Counted from the first letter of the stretch, positions 52,528 through 61,794 are shown. The stretch is DNA of 64,000 bases from Alphaproteobacteria bacterium (GCA_020851015.1 JADZDN010000193.1:50092-114091), one strand, 5' to 3'. Notes: generated from the sequence alone by a model not told the origin. Numbers and translations are program-made.

Positions 52528-53423
52528 CAGCGCTCTTCCCGCAGCCGCGGATCGATCGCGTCGCGCAGCCCGTCGCCCAGGAGGTTGAGCGCCAGGACCA
52601 GCACCAGGATGGCGAGGCCCGGGAAGATCACGAGATAGGGCCCGTCGAGGATGTTCTCGAACCCGTCGCGGATCATGCCGCCCCAGGTCGCTGTCGGCGG
52701 CCGCACGCCAAGGCCGATGAAGGCGAGCGAGGCTTCGACGCGCACGGCAGAAGCCATCCACAGCGAGGCGACAACCAGTATCTCGGGCACGATGTTCGGC
52801 AGGATATGCGCGAACATCAGCCGCGCGTTGGAATAGCCGAGTGCCCGGCCACTGGCGATGAACTCGCGCTCCTTGATGGCGATGGTCGGGGTGCGGGCGA
52901 CGCGGGCATAGGCGGGGATCAGCGTCAGCGCAATCGCGGCTGCGATGTTCGCGGCGTTGGGGCCGAGCACGGCGACCAGCAGCAGCCCAAGGATCAGCGA
53001 CGGCAAGGCCAGGAGCGCGTCCATGAGTTGCATCAGGACGATGTCCAGCCGGCCGCCGTAGTAGCCGGCGACGAGGCCGATCAGCGAGCCGATCGCCATC
53101 GCCAGGAGATTCGCGGACATCGCGATCAGCAGGGTGACGCGCGCGCCGTGGAGCAGGCGGGCGAAGATGTCGCGGCCGAACTGGTCGGTGCCGAGCCAGT
53201 GCGCGGCGCTGGGCGGCTTCAGCCGGCTCATGATGTCCTGGTCGATCGGGTCGACCCCGGCGAGCCATGGCGCGCCCAGGGCGGCCGCGGCGATCGCCAC
53301 CGTCAGCACCAGGCCGAGCAGGGCGGTCTTGTTGCCGAGGAAAGCCTGGCGTGTCGCGGCCAGCGCGCGTTCCAGGACGATGCGGCGTCGCTTGGCATGG
53401 TGCTGGACGGGGATTGCCGACAT
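52527..53423 (-). CDS. Dipeptide/oligopeptide ABC transporter permease (DppC-like)
   Basis: 298 residues, about six membrane segments. The family motifs AHWLGTDQFGRDIFARLLHGARVTL, EREFIASGRALGYSNARLMFAHILPN (EAA loop) and SLAFIGLGVRPPTATWGGM are intact. The stop overlaps the fused ATPase start; six bases separate it from the DppB stop upstream. Confidence 0.94.
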   Translation of the reverse strand: MSAIPVQHHAKRRRIVLERALAATRQAFLGNKTALLGLVLTVAIAAAALGAPWLAGVDPIDQDIMSRLKPPSAAHWLGTDQFGRDIFARLLHGARVTLLIAMSANLLAMAIGSLIGLVAGYYGGRLDIVLMQLMDALLALPSLILGLLLVAVLGPNAANIAAAIALTLIPAYARVARTPTIAIKEREFIASGRALGYSNARLMFAHILPNIVPEILVVASLWMASAVRVEASLAFIGLGVRPPTATWGGMIRDGFENILDGPYLVIFPGLAILVLVLALNLLGDGLRDAIDPRLREER

Positions 53424-53429
53424 GCGCGC

Positions 53430-54374
53430 TCAAGCCCGGTAGTGGCGGATGCGCGGGTCGATCAGCCCATGGATCACGTCGGTGACCATGTTGATGCCAA
53501 TCAGGATGATCGTGTAGGCGAGCACCAATCCCTGCAACGTCGTGTAGTCGCGCTGGTTCAGCGCCGCGACGATCAGCTTGCCGAGGCCGGGGCGGCTGAA
53601 AACGATTTCGGTCAACACCGCGCTACCGATCAGGATGCCGGTATAAAGGCCGAGGAAGGTCACGACCGGCAGCAGGGCGTTGCGCAGGCAATGGATCCAG
53701 ACGACCGCCGGCTCGGGCACGCCCTTGGCGCGGGCCGTGCGCACGTAGTCCTGCTGGGCCACCTCCAGCATCGCCGAGCGCATCACCCGCGTCACATACG
53801 CGGCGACGATCAGACCCAGATTGACCGCGGGCAGCACGAGCTGGTGCAATCGTTCGCCCAAGGTCTCGCCGCCTGCGTTGATCACAGGGAAGACGGGAAG
53901 GTAGATCGCGAAGGCCAGCAGCAGGAACAGGCCGGAGACGAAGGCGGGGAAGGAGATTCCAGCGAGCGACCCGACGCGCACCGCGTAGTCCGCCATCCGG
54001 TTGCGCCGCAAGGCCGCCAGCACGCCGAGCGGCATGCCCAGCGCCGTGCCGATAAGGAGGGCGGCGAAGGTCAGCTCCAACGTGCTCGGCAGCACCGACA
54101 GCAGCTCGCCCAGCACCGAGCGGCCGTTGGTCATCGACACGCCCCAATGCCCGCGCGCTACTTCGGCTACGAAGACGAGGTACTGAACCAGGATCGGCCG
54201 ATCCAACCCGAGCTTGCTGCGCAGGGCCGCGAGCGCCTCCTGGCTTGCCTGGTCGCCCAGCATGGTCTGCGCCGGATCGCCAGGGATCACGCGCACGATC
54301 ACGAACACGAAGGACGTGACCAGGGCCAGCGTCACTATGGAGAAGAGCAGACGCTGTGCCAGATGCCGCCACAT
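53430..54374 (-). CDS. Dipeptide/oligopeptide ABC transporter permease (DppB-like)
   Basis: 314 residues, about six membrane segments. Conserved parts are VIPGDPAQTMLGDQAS, RGHWGVSMTNGRSVL, EVAQQDYVRTARAKGVPEPAVVWIHCLRNALLPV (coupling loop) and VLTEIVFSRPGLGKLIVAALNQRDY. Second gene of the operon, 28 bases after the binding protein. Confidence 0.94.
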   Translation of the reverse strand: MWRHLAQRLLFSIVTLALVTSFVFVIVRVIPGDPAQTMLGDQASQEALAALRSKLGLDRPILVQYLVFVAEVARGHWGVSMTNGRSVLGELLSVLPSTLELTFAALLIGTALGMPLGVLAALRRNRMADYAVRVGSLAGISFPAFVSGLFLLLAFAIYLPVFPVINAGGETLGERLHQLVLPAVNLGLIVAAYVTRVMRSAMLEVAQQDYVRTARAKGVPEPAVVWIHCLRNALLPVVTFLGLYTGILIGSAVLTEIVFSRPGLGKLIVAALNQRDYTTLQGLVLAYTIILIGINMVTDVIHGLIDPRIRHYRA

Positions 54375-54402
54375 GCCGCGCGATTCCCGATGCCTGGCGT
54401 CG

Positions 54403-55965
54403 CTACTGCACGATGCGCGTGGCTTCGGTGATCAGCGGCCCACCGGATGGCGTGTCCTTGAAGTCATAGCCGTACTCCACCTTGTCGCGCCGCGCCCAGG
54501 TGTAGAGCACTTCCATCAGCGGCACGGCGCAGACATCGGCGACGACCTTTTGCTGCGCGATCTTCCACAACTCGTCCTGCCGCTTGGGGTCGGTCGCGAC
54601 GCGGGCAGCGTCGATCTCGGCGTCGGCCACCTTGCAGTGGCCGAAATTGGTCACCGCCGTCGGCGTGCCCGGAATGCTGCGGGAATGGAAGAACTGGGTC
54701 AGGGTGGAATCCGCGACCGGGAAGCGATTGGCGCCATAGAGCACGGCCTGGCTCTGGTTCTTGCGGATTCGGGCGTGATAGGTCGCGTGATCGACCAGCT
54801 CGATGTCCAGCGTGATACCGGCCTGGCGGAGCTGGCTCTGCAGCACCTCGATCACCTCGCGCAGGGACGGGCGGTTGGTGTTGATGACCTTCAGGGTCAC
54901 GCCGTTCGCATAGCCGGCCGCGGTCAGCAGCGCCTTGGCCTTGGCGAGGTCGTGGTCCAGCAACGGGACGTCGGCAGTGAAGCCCGCATGGGACGCCGGG
55001 ATCACGGATCTTGCCGCGCGGTGCGACGCCTCGCCGCGGAAGGCAATCAGTGCCGGACGGTTGACCGCGTGCGCCACGGCCTGGCGTACGCGCAGGTCGT
55101 CGAGCGGTTTCGAGGTCTGATCCAGGAACAGCCACCAGATTTCCGGCAAGCCGGGCGTTTCGACCTTGATGCCCGGCATCTTGCGCGTGCGCTCGATCCA
55201 GTCCTGGCCCAGCGCGCCGCCGGTGATGTCAAGCTCGCCGGCCTGCAGGGCCAAGTCGCGCGAGCCCTGCGACTGGATGTAGCGGAAGATGACGCGGTCG
55301 ATCTGCGGCTTGCCGCGGAAGTAGTCGGGATTGGCCACCAGGGTCACCGAATGCTGCGGCTTGTATTCCTGGAACATGAAGGGGCCGGTGCCGATGGGCT
55401 TCTGCGCGTAAGCCGGCCCCAGCTCCCGCACCGCTTTCTTCGACACGATATTGCCACCGAGCGAGTTGACCACCAGGCCAAGCAGGCTTGGCACGACTTC
55501 CTTCAAGGTGATTCGCACCGTCAGCGGATCGATCGCCTCGACCTTGTCGAACTCGACATAGTCCGAAGCGAACGAGGAAGTGTCCTTGTTCGCCGCGCGC
55601 TGCAGCGAGAAAACCACATCCTCCGCCGTTACCTCGCCATAGCCGTGATGCCATTTGACGCCGCGGCGGAGGTGAAAGGTCCATTGCTTTCCGTCCGCGG
55701 ACGATTCCCAGCTCTCCGCCAGGTCGGGCTCGATCTGCCGTACGTCGCCCGAACCGGGCTTGAACCGCACCAGGCCGTTGAACACCGACTGGATGATGTA
55801 GCGATCGCCGGAGACGACGGTCGCGTGCGGGTCGAGCTTCCCGAGGTCGGGATTGTCGATGCCGAAGCGGAGATCGGCTGCGCCAGCCGTGCCGATCCAA
55901 CCGATTACGCCCAACGTGGCACCGACCAGCAGGCTGGCGATGCCGCGATGCAAGCGAATGATCAT
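54403..55965 (-). CDS. Peptide ABC transporter binding protein (family 5, DppA/GsiB-like)
   Basis: 520 residues. A Sec signal (IASLLVGATLGVIGWIGTAGAA, cleavage near residue 25) precedes an SBP_bac_5 domain (VFNGLVRFKPGSGDVRQIEPDLAESWESSADGKQWTFHLRRGVKWHHG). ATG 55965 is chosen because AGGGGAGGAAA stands directly upstream. First gene of the dpp-ltaE-M24 operon, divergent from GntR. Likely ligand: a dipeptide, glutathione-like or other short peptide. Confidence 0.92.
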   Translation of the reverse strand: MIIRLHRGIASLLVGATLGVIGWIGTAGAADLRFGIDNPDLGKLDPHATVVSGDRYIIQSVFNGLVRFKPGSGDVRQIEPDLAESWESSADGKQWTFHLRRGVKWHHGYGEVTAEDVVFSLQRAANKDTSSFASDYVEFDKVEAIDPLTVRITLKEVVPSLLGLVVNSLGGNIVSKKAVRELGPAYAQKPIGTGPFMFQEYKPQHSVTLVANPDYFRGKPQIDRVIFRYIQSQGSRDLALQAGELDITGGALGQDWIERTRKMPGIKVETPGLPEIWWLFLDQTSKPLDDLRVRQAVAHAVNRPALIAFRGEASHRAARSVIPASHAGFTADVPLLDHDLAKAKALLTAAGYANGVTLKVINTNRPSLREVIEVLQSQLRQAGITLDIELVDHATYHARIRKNQSQAVLYGANRFPVADSTLTQFFHSRSIPGTPTAVTNFGHCKVADAEIDAARVATDPKRQDELWKIAQQKVVADVCAVPLMEVLYTWARRDKVEYGYDFKDTPSGGPLITEATRIVQ

Positions 55966-56042
55966 GGTTTCCTCCCCTGGCATTGCGTCGTCGCCGGACC
56001 ACAGGGAAAAGGCCGGCGGCGAGCATCTGCAATCTTATTGAC

Positions 56043-56071
56043 ATTTCAGTTGAATCCAGGTGTGCCGTCAA
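56043..56071 (-). promoter_or_regulatory. Putative sigma70 promoter of the peptide importer operon
   Basis: On the minus strand TTGACG (56071-56066) and TGAAAT (56048-56043) are separated by exactly 17 bases, upstream of the binding-protein gene. A small TTCA-GT-TGAA dyad overlaps the -10 at 56045-56054 and could be a GntR site. Scores are moderate (5 of 6 and 4 of 6 to consensus). Confidence 0.4.
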
Positions 56072-56133
56072 GTACGATTCCGCCCGTCGCGATCCGGAGC
56101 CGTTCCGGATCGTCAACGCGATGGCGAGGACAC

Positions 56134-56817
56134 GTGCCGAGCGCGACCAAGATGCTGCGCGTCGACGTCTACGATCAGCTCAAGGACCGGCTGTTCGCGG
56201 GCGAGCTGCGTTCGGGTCAGTTCGTGTCCCAGCGCGAGCTGACGGCATTGCTCGGCGCCACGCTCAACCCGGTCCGCGAAGCGCTGCGCAAGCTAGAGGC
56301 GGAAGGGCTGATCAACGTCTATGCCCAGCGCGGCATCCAGATCGTCGAGGCCAAGCCCAAGGCGATCAACGACGCCTATGACTACCGGGTGCTGCTCGAG
56401 ACCAACGCCGTCCGCCACTTCGTCGCCCAGGCGCGGCCGGAGCAGGTGCAAAGGATGATCCAGAACGTGGAGACGGCGTTGGCCACCCTGAAAAAGTCGC
56501 CGGCAGACCAGGCCGTGCGCCTGCGGGTGCTCGACGCCGACTACCAGTTCCACAAGGATCTGATCGACTTCCAGGGCAACGAGATCATCAGCAAGCACTA
56601 CAGCCTAAACGCGGCCCGCTTGCGGCTTTTCCGCGTCAATATCGGCGAACCGTTGCAGCGCCTGGACCTGGCGGCGAAGGAGCACCTGGAGATACTCGCC
56701 GCCTGCCGCCAGGGGGATGGTAACGCCGCGGTCGCGCGCCTCGCGGCTCACATTCAGATATCGCGTGAGCACACGCTGGGCATTCGCCCGGTACGCTATC
56801 ACGATAGTGCTGCGTAA
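56134..56817 (+). CDS. GntR-family regulator (FCD domain)
   Basis: 227 residues. The winged helix-turn-helix is VYDQLKDRLFAGELRSGQFVSQRELTALLGATLNPVREALRKLEAEGLI. The C-terminal all-helical FCD domain (about 80-220) retains DADYQFHKDLID and KEHLEILAACRQGDGNAAVARLAAHI, with its metal-binding Asp and His positions. GTG 56134 is preferred because GAGGA precedes it; ATG 56152 is an alternative. It is divergent from the peptide importer operon and is its likely regulator. Confidence 0.9.
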   Translation: MPSATKMLRVDVYDQLKDRLFAGELRSGQFVSQRELTALLGATLNPVREALRKLEAEGLINVYAQRGIQIVEAKPKAINDAYDYRVLLETNAVRHFVAQARPEQVQRMIQNVETALATLKKSPADQAVRLRVLDADYQFHKDLIDFQGNEIISKHYSLNAARLRLFRVNIGEPLQRLDLAAKEHLEILAACRQGDGNAAVARLAAHIQISREHTLGIRPVRYHDSAA

Positions 56818-56913
56818 CAGGTCTTGCGGTGTCCGCATGTCGAGATGTCCGTACCGAGAATTTTATCCGGGCGTATTGGTGAAGAAGGCCGCCGAGAATT
56901 GGCTCCATGGCCC

Positions 56914-56952
56914 ATGGTGCAACCTTCGACTCGGACGACAAGAATGCACCAT
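56914..56952. repeat. Inverted repeat between convergent genes
   Basis: ATGGTGCA (56914-56921) and TGCACCAT (56945-56952) are perfect inverted 8-mers separated by 23 bases, and an overlapping CCATGG pair precedes them. They lie between the GntR stop (56817) and the PLP-enzyme stop (56980). It may form a loose terminator; there is no T tract. Confidence 0.35.
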
Positions 56953-56979
56953 CAAAGTCTGGGATCAAACATCTAGGGT

Positions 56980-58020
56980 TTAGAGTTCGAGATCATCCGC
57001 ATACGAAAAGAGGGCCGGCAGCCCCCCAGTGTGCACGAACACAACCGTAGCGTCGGGATGGATGATTCTCCGACGGACGTGGTCGATCAAACCTGATAAC
57101 GCCTTGGCGCTGTAAACGGGGTCGAGAATGATCCCTTCGGATCGCGCAAGGAGCTTCATTGCATCAAGGCCGGCGGAGGATACGACACCGTACCGCGGCC
57201 CGATGTAGCCGTCGTCATTGACAATCTCGTCGCGTCCGAATGCGATGTCGTATCCCAAAAGGCCGGCGGTAGCCGTGGCTATACCGGCGATATCGGCGGC
57301 GCGGTCAGTCTTTATCCGATAGCGAACGGGGGCGATGCCGACAACTTGCGTCGGCATGCCCAGCAGCCTGAATCCCGCGGCTAGGCCGGCAGGGGACATC
57401 TCTGCGCCAGCGAGATAGACGTGCGTGGGGACTAAGCATTTCGCAGAGAGCTGTTCTGCAATCTCTATCGCAGCGTTCACGTAGCCAAGTGCTGCGACCG
57501 CCTGCGTCTCGAGCGCAAAGGATGAAATAAGGTACGGCCGCAGATCCAAGGCCCGCAAGGCGGCGACCTTCGCCTCGAGCAGAGGTTGCAGGCCTTCGTC
57601 ATCTGTATCGACGATCTCAATGTTGGCGTCCATCAGGCGGTCGAGCAACAGATTCCCTTGCAAGGCGGGGCCTTTTTCGCCATGGGCCAGGACCAGGTAG
57701 ACGTCGAGACCGAGCTTTCGCGCCGCGGCGGTGATCTGACGGCACCAGTTTGATGTTGTGTAGGCGCCGGCGACAACGCAATTCGACCCCTTGGCAATGA
57801 CGTCGGCAAAGAGAAACTCGAGCTGCCGTACTTTGTTGCCACCGAACGCAAGACCGGTGAGGTCATCGCGCTTGACGAAGAGCCGGGGCCCGTCGATCGC
57901 CCTGCGAAAATTCTCACACGGTTCCAGCGGCGTCGGAAGCGTCGCAAGAGAGACGCGCGGTAGTTTCGCTAGGCGTTCCCGCAACGTTGCCGACGTGGAC
58001 CCGATCGATCCGGTCGCCAT
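56980..58020 (-). CDS. D-cysteine desulfhydrase/ACC deaminase-family PLP enzyme
   Basis: 346-residue fold-type II PLP protein. LFVKRDDLTGLAFGGNKVRQLEF contains the Schiff-base Lys63, and VVAGAYTTSNWCRQITAAARKLGL, GIAPVRYRIK and VFVHTGGLPALFSY are further family motifs. Members either deaminate 1-aminocyclopropane-1-carboxylate or alpha,beta-eliminate D-cysteine and similar D-amino acids. Both chemistries yield an enamine or imine. It lies nine bases after a RidA-family gene that could process that intermediate. Specificity cannot be assigned from the residues I can see. Confidence 0.86.
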   Translation of the reverse strand: MATGSIGSTSATLRERLAKLPRVSLATLPTPLEPCENFRRAIDGPRLFVKRDDLTGLAFGGNKVRQLEFLFADVIAKGSNCVVAGAYTTSNWCRQITAAARKLGLDVYLVLAHGEKGPALQGNLLLDRLMDANIEIVDTDDEGLQPLLEAKVAALRALDLRPYLISSFALETQAVAALGYVNAAIEIAEQLSAKCLVPTHVYLAGAEMSPAGLAAGFRLLGMPTQVVGIAPVRYRIKTDRAADIAGIATATAGLLGYDIAFGRDEIVNDDGYIGPRYGVVSSAGLDAMKLLARSEGIILDPVYSAKALSGLIDHVRRRIIHPDATVVFVHTGGLPALFSYADDLEL

Positions 58021-58029
58021 TGGGTGTTC

Positions 58030-58377
58030 CTATAGCGCGGCGGTGCAGGTGATCTCCACGAGTTTCTGCGGGGTGGATATCTTGGCCTCCACGGTCGTAC
58101 GGCCCGGCGCGCTGCCCTGAATGACCCACGCGTCCCAAATCTTGTTCATCCGGTTGAATAGCACCATGTCAGAAATGAAGACTTGCGCCGTGAGCAGCTT
58201 CGACTTGTCTGTGCCGGCTTTCGCTAGCATCGCGTCGATCTGAGCGAGCACTTGCTTGGTCTGACCTTCGATATCTTCGGCGGTATCGTGTGCTGTCTGC
58301 CCCGCTAGATAGACGACGCCGTTGTAGACATTCGCCATGCTCATGCGGTTGCCGGCGTCAATCCTCTTAATACTCAT
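58030..58377 (-). CDS. RidA/YjgF-family enamine/imine deaminase
   Basis: 115 residues, the usual RidA size. YNGVVYLAGQTAHDT, SKLLTAQVFISDMVLFNRMNKIWDAWV and the PGRTTVEAK segment with the conserved active-site Arg are present, as is the C-terminal Glu of KLVEITCTAAL. Family reaction: hydrolysis of reactive imine/enamine intermediates from PLP enzymes to 2-oxoacid and ammonia. The ATG at 58377 follows GGAG; ATG 58380 and 58389 are also possible. Placement beside a PLP eliminating enzyme strongly supports a working pair. Confidence 0.92.
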   Translation of the reverse strand: MSIKRIDAGNRMSMANVYNGVVYLAGQTAHDTAEDIEGQTKQVLAQIDAMLAKAGTDKSKLLTAQVFISDMVLFNRMNKIWDAWVIQGSAPGRTTVEAKISTPQKLVEITCTAAL

Positions 58378-58418
58378 CATGTTCTCCATGCGCTCGAAGG
58401 GTCGAGCGAAGTAGGGGG

Positions 58419-60002
58419 TTATTCCACAGCGACATAGCAGTCACGGCGCGGGTCGGCGCCACCCTTGCGGAGGCCGTCGGCCGCACAATCGATCCCCACT
58501 GCCGCACCGAGGGCGTTTGTGAGACCGGCGTCGCGAGACCAAGAACCGGCGTCCCGAAGAGGCATTCCGACCGTCCGTAGAGATTCGCGGACGGAATCGG
58601 CGATACGACTTTCGTACAGAATCCCGTCATTGTGTTCCTGGCAGAAACGCGGCGCCTCGATCGCCGCTTGGATATCAAGATCGCGATCCATCAGATTTAC
58701 GAGAACTTGAGCGAGCGTTTGGCCCTGCCCGTGCCCGCCGGGGGTAGCTAGGACTACATGCCGACCGTTCCCACCGAGAAAGACAGTGGGGCAGAGAGTG
58801 TGCGGCGGACGGTATCCGGGCCGTAAGGTGGAAGGCAGGTCCGATGTAAGCGATGCTAGGCAAAGCCTATTCTGCAGTACGATACCCGTTTTCAGCGAGC
58901 AGACCTGACTGCCGAATTCATCGTAAAGACTCTGTATCCAGCTGACGGAGTTACCGTCCGCGTCCATCGCAACCAGGCAAGTAGTGTCGCCGGTGCCTGC
59001 CCGCAGGACGGAACGGGGAGTGGACATTTCGGTCGACCAAAGCGCCCGCAGGCGGCGCGTTTCCAGCAGGTCCGCAGGCACCGCAGCCGACTGGGGGTCG
59101 CCCAAAAGCCGGTCGCGCTCACAAAAGGCTATTTGCTTTGCTCGGATGAACGCAGCCGGAAAGCCTGCTGCGCCCGCGGGAACAGAAGCTTCTTCCAGCA
59201 GTCCGAGCAATAGAAGCAAGACCATGCCTTGGGTATTTGGCGGGCAAGCGAACAAGCGGCCTTCGCGCCAACGAAGCGACAGCGGTTCCTGAAACCGTGT
59301 TTCGTGGCACGCAAGATCGTCAATGGTGAGCAATGCTCCCTGGAGACGCGCGTCGGCGACCAGCGCTTGGCCGATTGATCCGCCATAAAGCGCGGCTGCA
59401 CCAGCCTCTGCAAGCGCCGTCAGCGTTCGCGCCAGTGCGGTTTGCCGAAGTAAATCGCCGGCGCGACGGCCGCCGGGCGGCCCATACTGTGTGGCCAGGC
59501 AGGGATGGTCGCGGCACTGAGCCGCAAACAGGTCGCTGTTGCAATAGTCGGCGAATTGCCGACCAATCGGTCCCCCGTTTGCGAAGCTGATCGCGGATTC
59601 TAGCAAGGTGCGGAGTGGCTTGGTACCGAACCGCGCGAGCGCCGCGCCCCAGGCGTGGACAAGACCTGGCACCGATATGGAATAGGGGCCCCGGATCGGA
59701 ATTTGCTTCAGTCCTTCGCTCCTGTAGCGTTCCAGAGTGGCCGCACGCGGCGCCACGCCACTGCCGTTAATCGCCCACACCTTGTCCCTGCGGCTGTCGT
59801 ACCAAAGGGCGAAGGCGTCGCCGCCTAGGCCATTCATATGCGGAATCGTCACGGCAAGAACGGCCGACGCGGCGATGGCGGCATCCATCGCGTTGCCCCC
59901 AGCGCGCAGCGTGGCGGCACCCGCTTGGGCAGCTTCAGGGTTCCCGGCGGCGACAAGCCCGCGCCTGGTCATCACGACCGGCCGGAGTGAGTAAGCGGTC
60001 AT
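58419..60002 (-). CDS. Gamma-glutamyltransferase-family N-terminal-nucleophile hydrolase
   Basis: 527 residues. The large-subunit part has AAGNPEAAQAGAATLRAGGNAMDAAIAASAVLAV and MNGLGGDAF. The expected autocleavage and nucleophile site is Thr340 in GTGDTTCLVAMDADGNSVSW. Most relatives read TTH here; this protein reads TTC. The C-terminal TPGGHGQGQTLAQVLVNLMD is normal. No clear signal peptide is seen, so it may be cytoplasmic. It overlaps the ABC ATPase gene by four bases, so hydrolysis of a gamma-glutamyl or similar amide probably follows its import. Confidence 0.88.
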   Translation of the reverse strand: MTAYSLRPVVMTRRGLVAAGNPEAAQAGAATLRAGGNAMDAAIAASAVLAVTIPHMNGLGGDAFALWYDSRRDKVWAINGSGVAPRAATLERYRSEGLKQIPIRGPYSISVPGLVHAWGAALARFGTKPLRTLLESAISFANGGPIGRQFADYCNSDLFAAQCRDHPCLATQYGPPGGRRAGDLLRQTALARTLTALAEAGAAALYGGSIGQALVADARLQGALLTIDDLACHETRFQEPLSLRWREGRLFACPPNTQGMVLLLLLGLLEEASVPAGAAGFPAAFIRAKQIAFCERDRLLGDPQSAAVPADLLETRRLRALWSTEMSTPRSVLRAGTGDTTCLVAMDADGNSVSWIQSLYDEFGSQVCSLKTGIVLQNRLCLASLTSDLPSTLRPGYRPPHTLCPTVFLGGNGRHVVLATPGGHGQGQTLAQVLVNLMDRDLDIQAAIEAPRFCQEHNDGILYESRIADSVRESLRTVGMPLRDAGSWSRDAGLTNALGAAVGIDCAADGLRKGGADPRRDCYVAVE

Positions 60003-60775
60003 GCTGTCTTGCTATCAATCGAGGCGTTCAGCAGCCTGCGAGCACGCGAGACGGCCCTCAGGAAGGCTGGTTCCTCCATGCTCTCCGGCGTTCTGGGACG
60101 GGGCAAATCGATCTCCAATTCTTCAAGGATCCGTCCCGGTCGCGCACTCATTACGAGGACGCGATTTGACAAGAACACAGCCTCCGCGATGCTGTGGGTA
60201 ATGAACAGCACGGTCTTCTGCGTCTCCATCCAGATGCGCTGTAGCTCGATCATCAGTTGCTCGCGCGTGAATGCGTCGAGTGCGGCGAACGGTTCATCCA
60301 TCAGGAGCACCGACGGGTCGTGCACCAGCGCCCGACATAGCGATACGCGCTGCTGCATGCCCCCAGAGAGTTGATAGGGATACCTATTCTCGAATCCTTC
60401 TAGCCCGCACATCGTCAGAAGCTGTTGGGCACGTTGCTGGAGCGCTTGCCGATCGAGGCCTCTAATGTCGGCTTGCAGTACAATGTTGCGGAGTACGGTT
60501 CGCCACGGTAGGAGCACCGAGGACTGGAATACGATGCCGACGTTGTCGCACGGACCTCGCACTTTGATGCCTTCCATCTCCACGCTGCCGTTCGTCGGCG
60601 GAATTAGGCCCCCAACGATCCGAAGGAGGGTGCTTTTGCCGCAACCGGACGGTCCTAGGATGGAAACGAACTCCCTGGCCTCGATCTTCAAATCGATCGA
60701 CTGAAGCGCTTCAACCACATCTCCTTTCTTGCCAAATAACTTGGTGACGCCGCTGACATGGATGCTGACCCCCAT
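59999..60775 (-). CDS. Nitrate/sulfonate/taurine-type ABC transporter ATP-binding protein (SsuB/TauB-like)
   Basis: 258 residues with Walker [11 protein letters not shown]-loop VFQSSVLLPWRTVLRNIVLQ, signature LSGGMQQRVSLCRAL, Walker B VLLMDEPFAALD and switch FITHSIAEAVFLSNRVLVMSARPG, the last phrase typical of the SsuB/TauB class. It is translated after the binding protein and overlaps the GGT-like gene. Confidence 0.93.
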   Translation of the reverse strand: MGVSIHVSGVTKLFGKKGDVVEALQSIDLKIEAREFVSILGPSGCGKSTLLRIVGGLIPPTNGSVEMEGIKVRGPCDNVGIVFQSSVLLPWRTVLRNIVLQADIRGLDRQALQQRAQQLLTMCGLEGFENRYPYQLSGGMQQRVSLCRALVHDPSVLLMDEPFAALDAFTREQLMIELQRIWMETQKTVLFITHSIAEAVFLSNRVLVMSARPGRILEELEIDLPRPRTPESMEEPAFLRAVSRARRLLNASIDSKTA

Positions 60776-60784
60776 CGCAATCTG

Positions 60785-61768
60785 TCACCGCGGAACAAAA
60801 TCGTTGGTGTAATAATCCTGCACAGGGCGGGTCGTCGTCAGGTCTGCATACTGCTTCAACAGTGCTTGGGTCTGCTCCCAATCCGCATCGGACATCCAGC
60901 CGAGCGGTTTGCCCTTGGTATTCGGCGTCTCGAGAGTCTCGAAGGTAAGCTCGAGTTGGCGAGTCAGCACGGCTTTTTCGGCGGCGAGTTCAGGCTTGGC
61001 CTTCAACAGCGCAGCGATGGATTCGGCAGGGTTCTTACGCGCGTCGGCCCAACCTTTCGCCTGTGCTCGGAGGAAACGCCTAACCAACTCAGCCTTGTCA
61101 GACAGGAATTGGGCGTTCACGATGATCCCGTTGTTGAGCGTGTTGACGCCATAGTCTGCATACTTGAAGTACTCCACCTTCACCCCTCGTGCCTCGACCT
61201 GCGGCACCTGGCCGTTCAAACCCGCAGTCATCGCGTCGATCTTGCCCTGCAACAGCAGAGCCATTTTGGCGCCCACTGCCGGATTGAGGACGCTGACTTT
61301 GGTGCCGTCGATTTTGGCCGAGGCGATCAATGCCGGATACACCTGCGCCGTCGATTCCGCCGGTGCCATGGCCACGATCTTGCCTTCCAAATCCTTGGGG
61401 GTTTTCACGGGGTTATCGGCTCTGGACATGATAATCATCGGGCTCGTCTGATTGATCCCGAACACGGCTTTGACCGGTAGCCCCTGGGCAACGCCTTTCA
61501 TCATCGTTGCATAGTCGGCGAAGCCGATCGGTTCGGCCGAGCCGGAGGCCACGAGTTTGACAACGGTCGCGGATCCTTGGCCTTCCAGGATAGTGACGTC
61601 TAACCCCTCTGCCTTGAAATAGCCCTTCTCCGAAGCAAGGAACCAGGGACTGTGCGTACCCTGCAGCGACCAATCTAGGCGGAACGCAATCTTGTCCTGC
61701 GCCCCGACGGGAGCGGATAGGCCAATCGCTAGAAGGGCCGCAAGCGCGGCAAGCTTGGATCGATTCAT
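60785..61768 (-). CDS. NMT1/THI5-like ABC transporter binding protein
   Basis: 327 residues. A Sec signal (KLAALAALLAIGLSAPVGAQ, cleavage near residue 22) is followed by KIAFRLDWSLQGTHSPWFLASEKGYFKAEGLDVTILEGQGSAT, the classic NMT1/SsuA opening. ATG 61768 is chosen because GGGAGAG lies upstream. Such proteins bind sulfonates, thiamine precursors, riboflavin or other small aromatic and amide compounds. Here the linked GGT-like enzyme suggests a gamma-glutamyl or lactam-like ligand; this is inference. Confidence 0.91.
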   Translation of the reverse strand: MNRSKLAALAALLAIGLSAPVGAQDKIAFRLDWSLQGTHSPWFLASEKGYFKAEGLDVTILEGQGSATVVKLVASGSAEPIGFADYATMMKGVAQGLPVKAVFGINQTSPMIIMSRADNPVKTPKDLEGKIVAMAPAESTAQVYPALIASAKIDGTKVSVLNPAVGAKMALLLQGKIDAMTAGLNGQVPQVEARGVKVEYFKYADYGVNTLNNGIIVNAQFLSDKAELVRRFLRAQAKGWADARKNPAESIAALLKAKPELAAEKAVLTRQLELTFETLETPNTKGKPLGWMSDADWEQTQALLKQYADLTTTRPVQDYYTNDFVPR

Positions 61769-61794
61769 CAGTGCTCTCCCTTGTTCCAGTTTTG

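Noticed and set aside
52528..53433. A very long ATPase frame extending through the DppC gene
   Set aside because: The extension is the out-of-frame shadow of the permease; the ATPase start at 52527 overlaps the permease stop.
54214..56133. A 640-residue upstream extension of the first GntR gene
   Set aside because: It lies opposite the peptide-binding-protein gene and shows no protein-like family sequence; GntR similarity starts near 56134.
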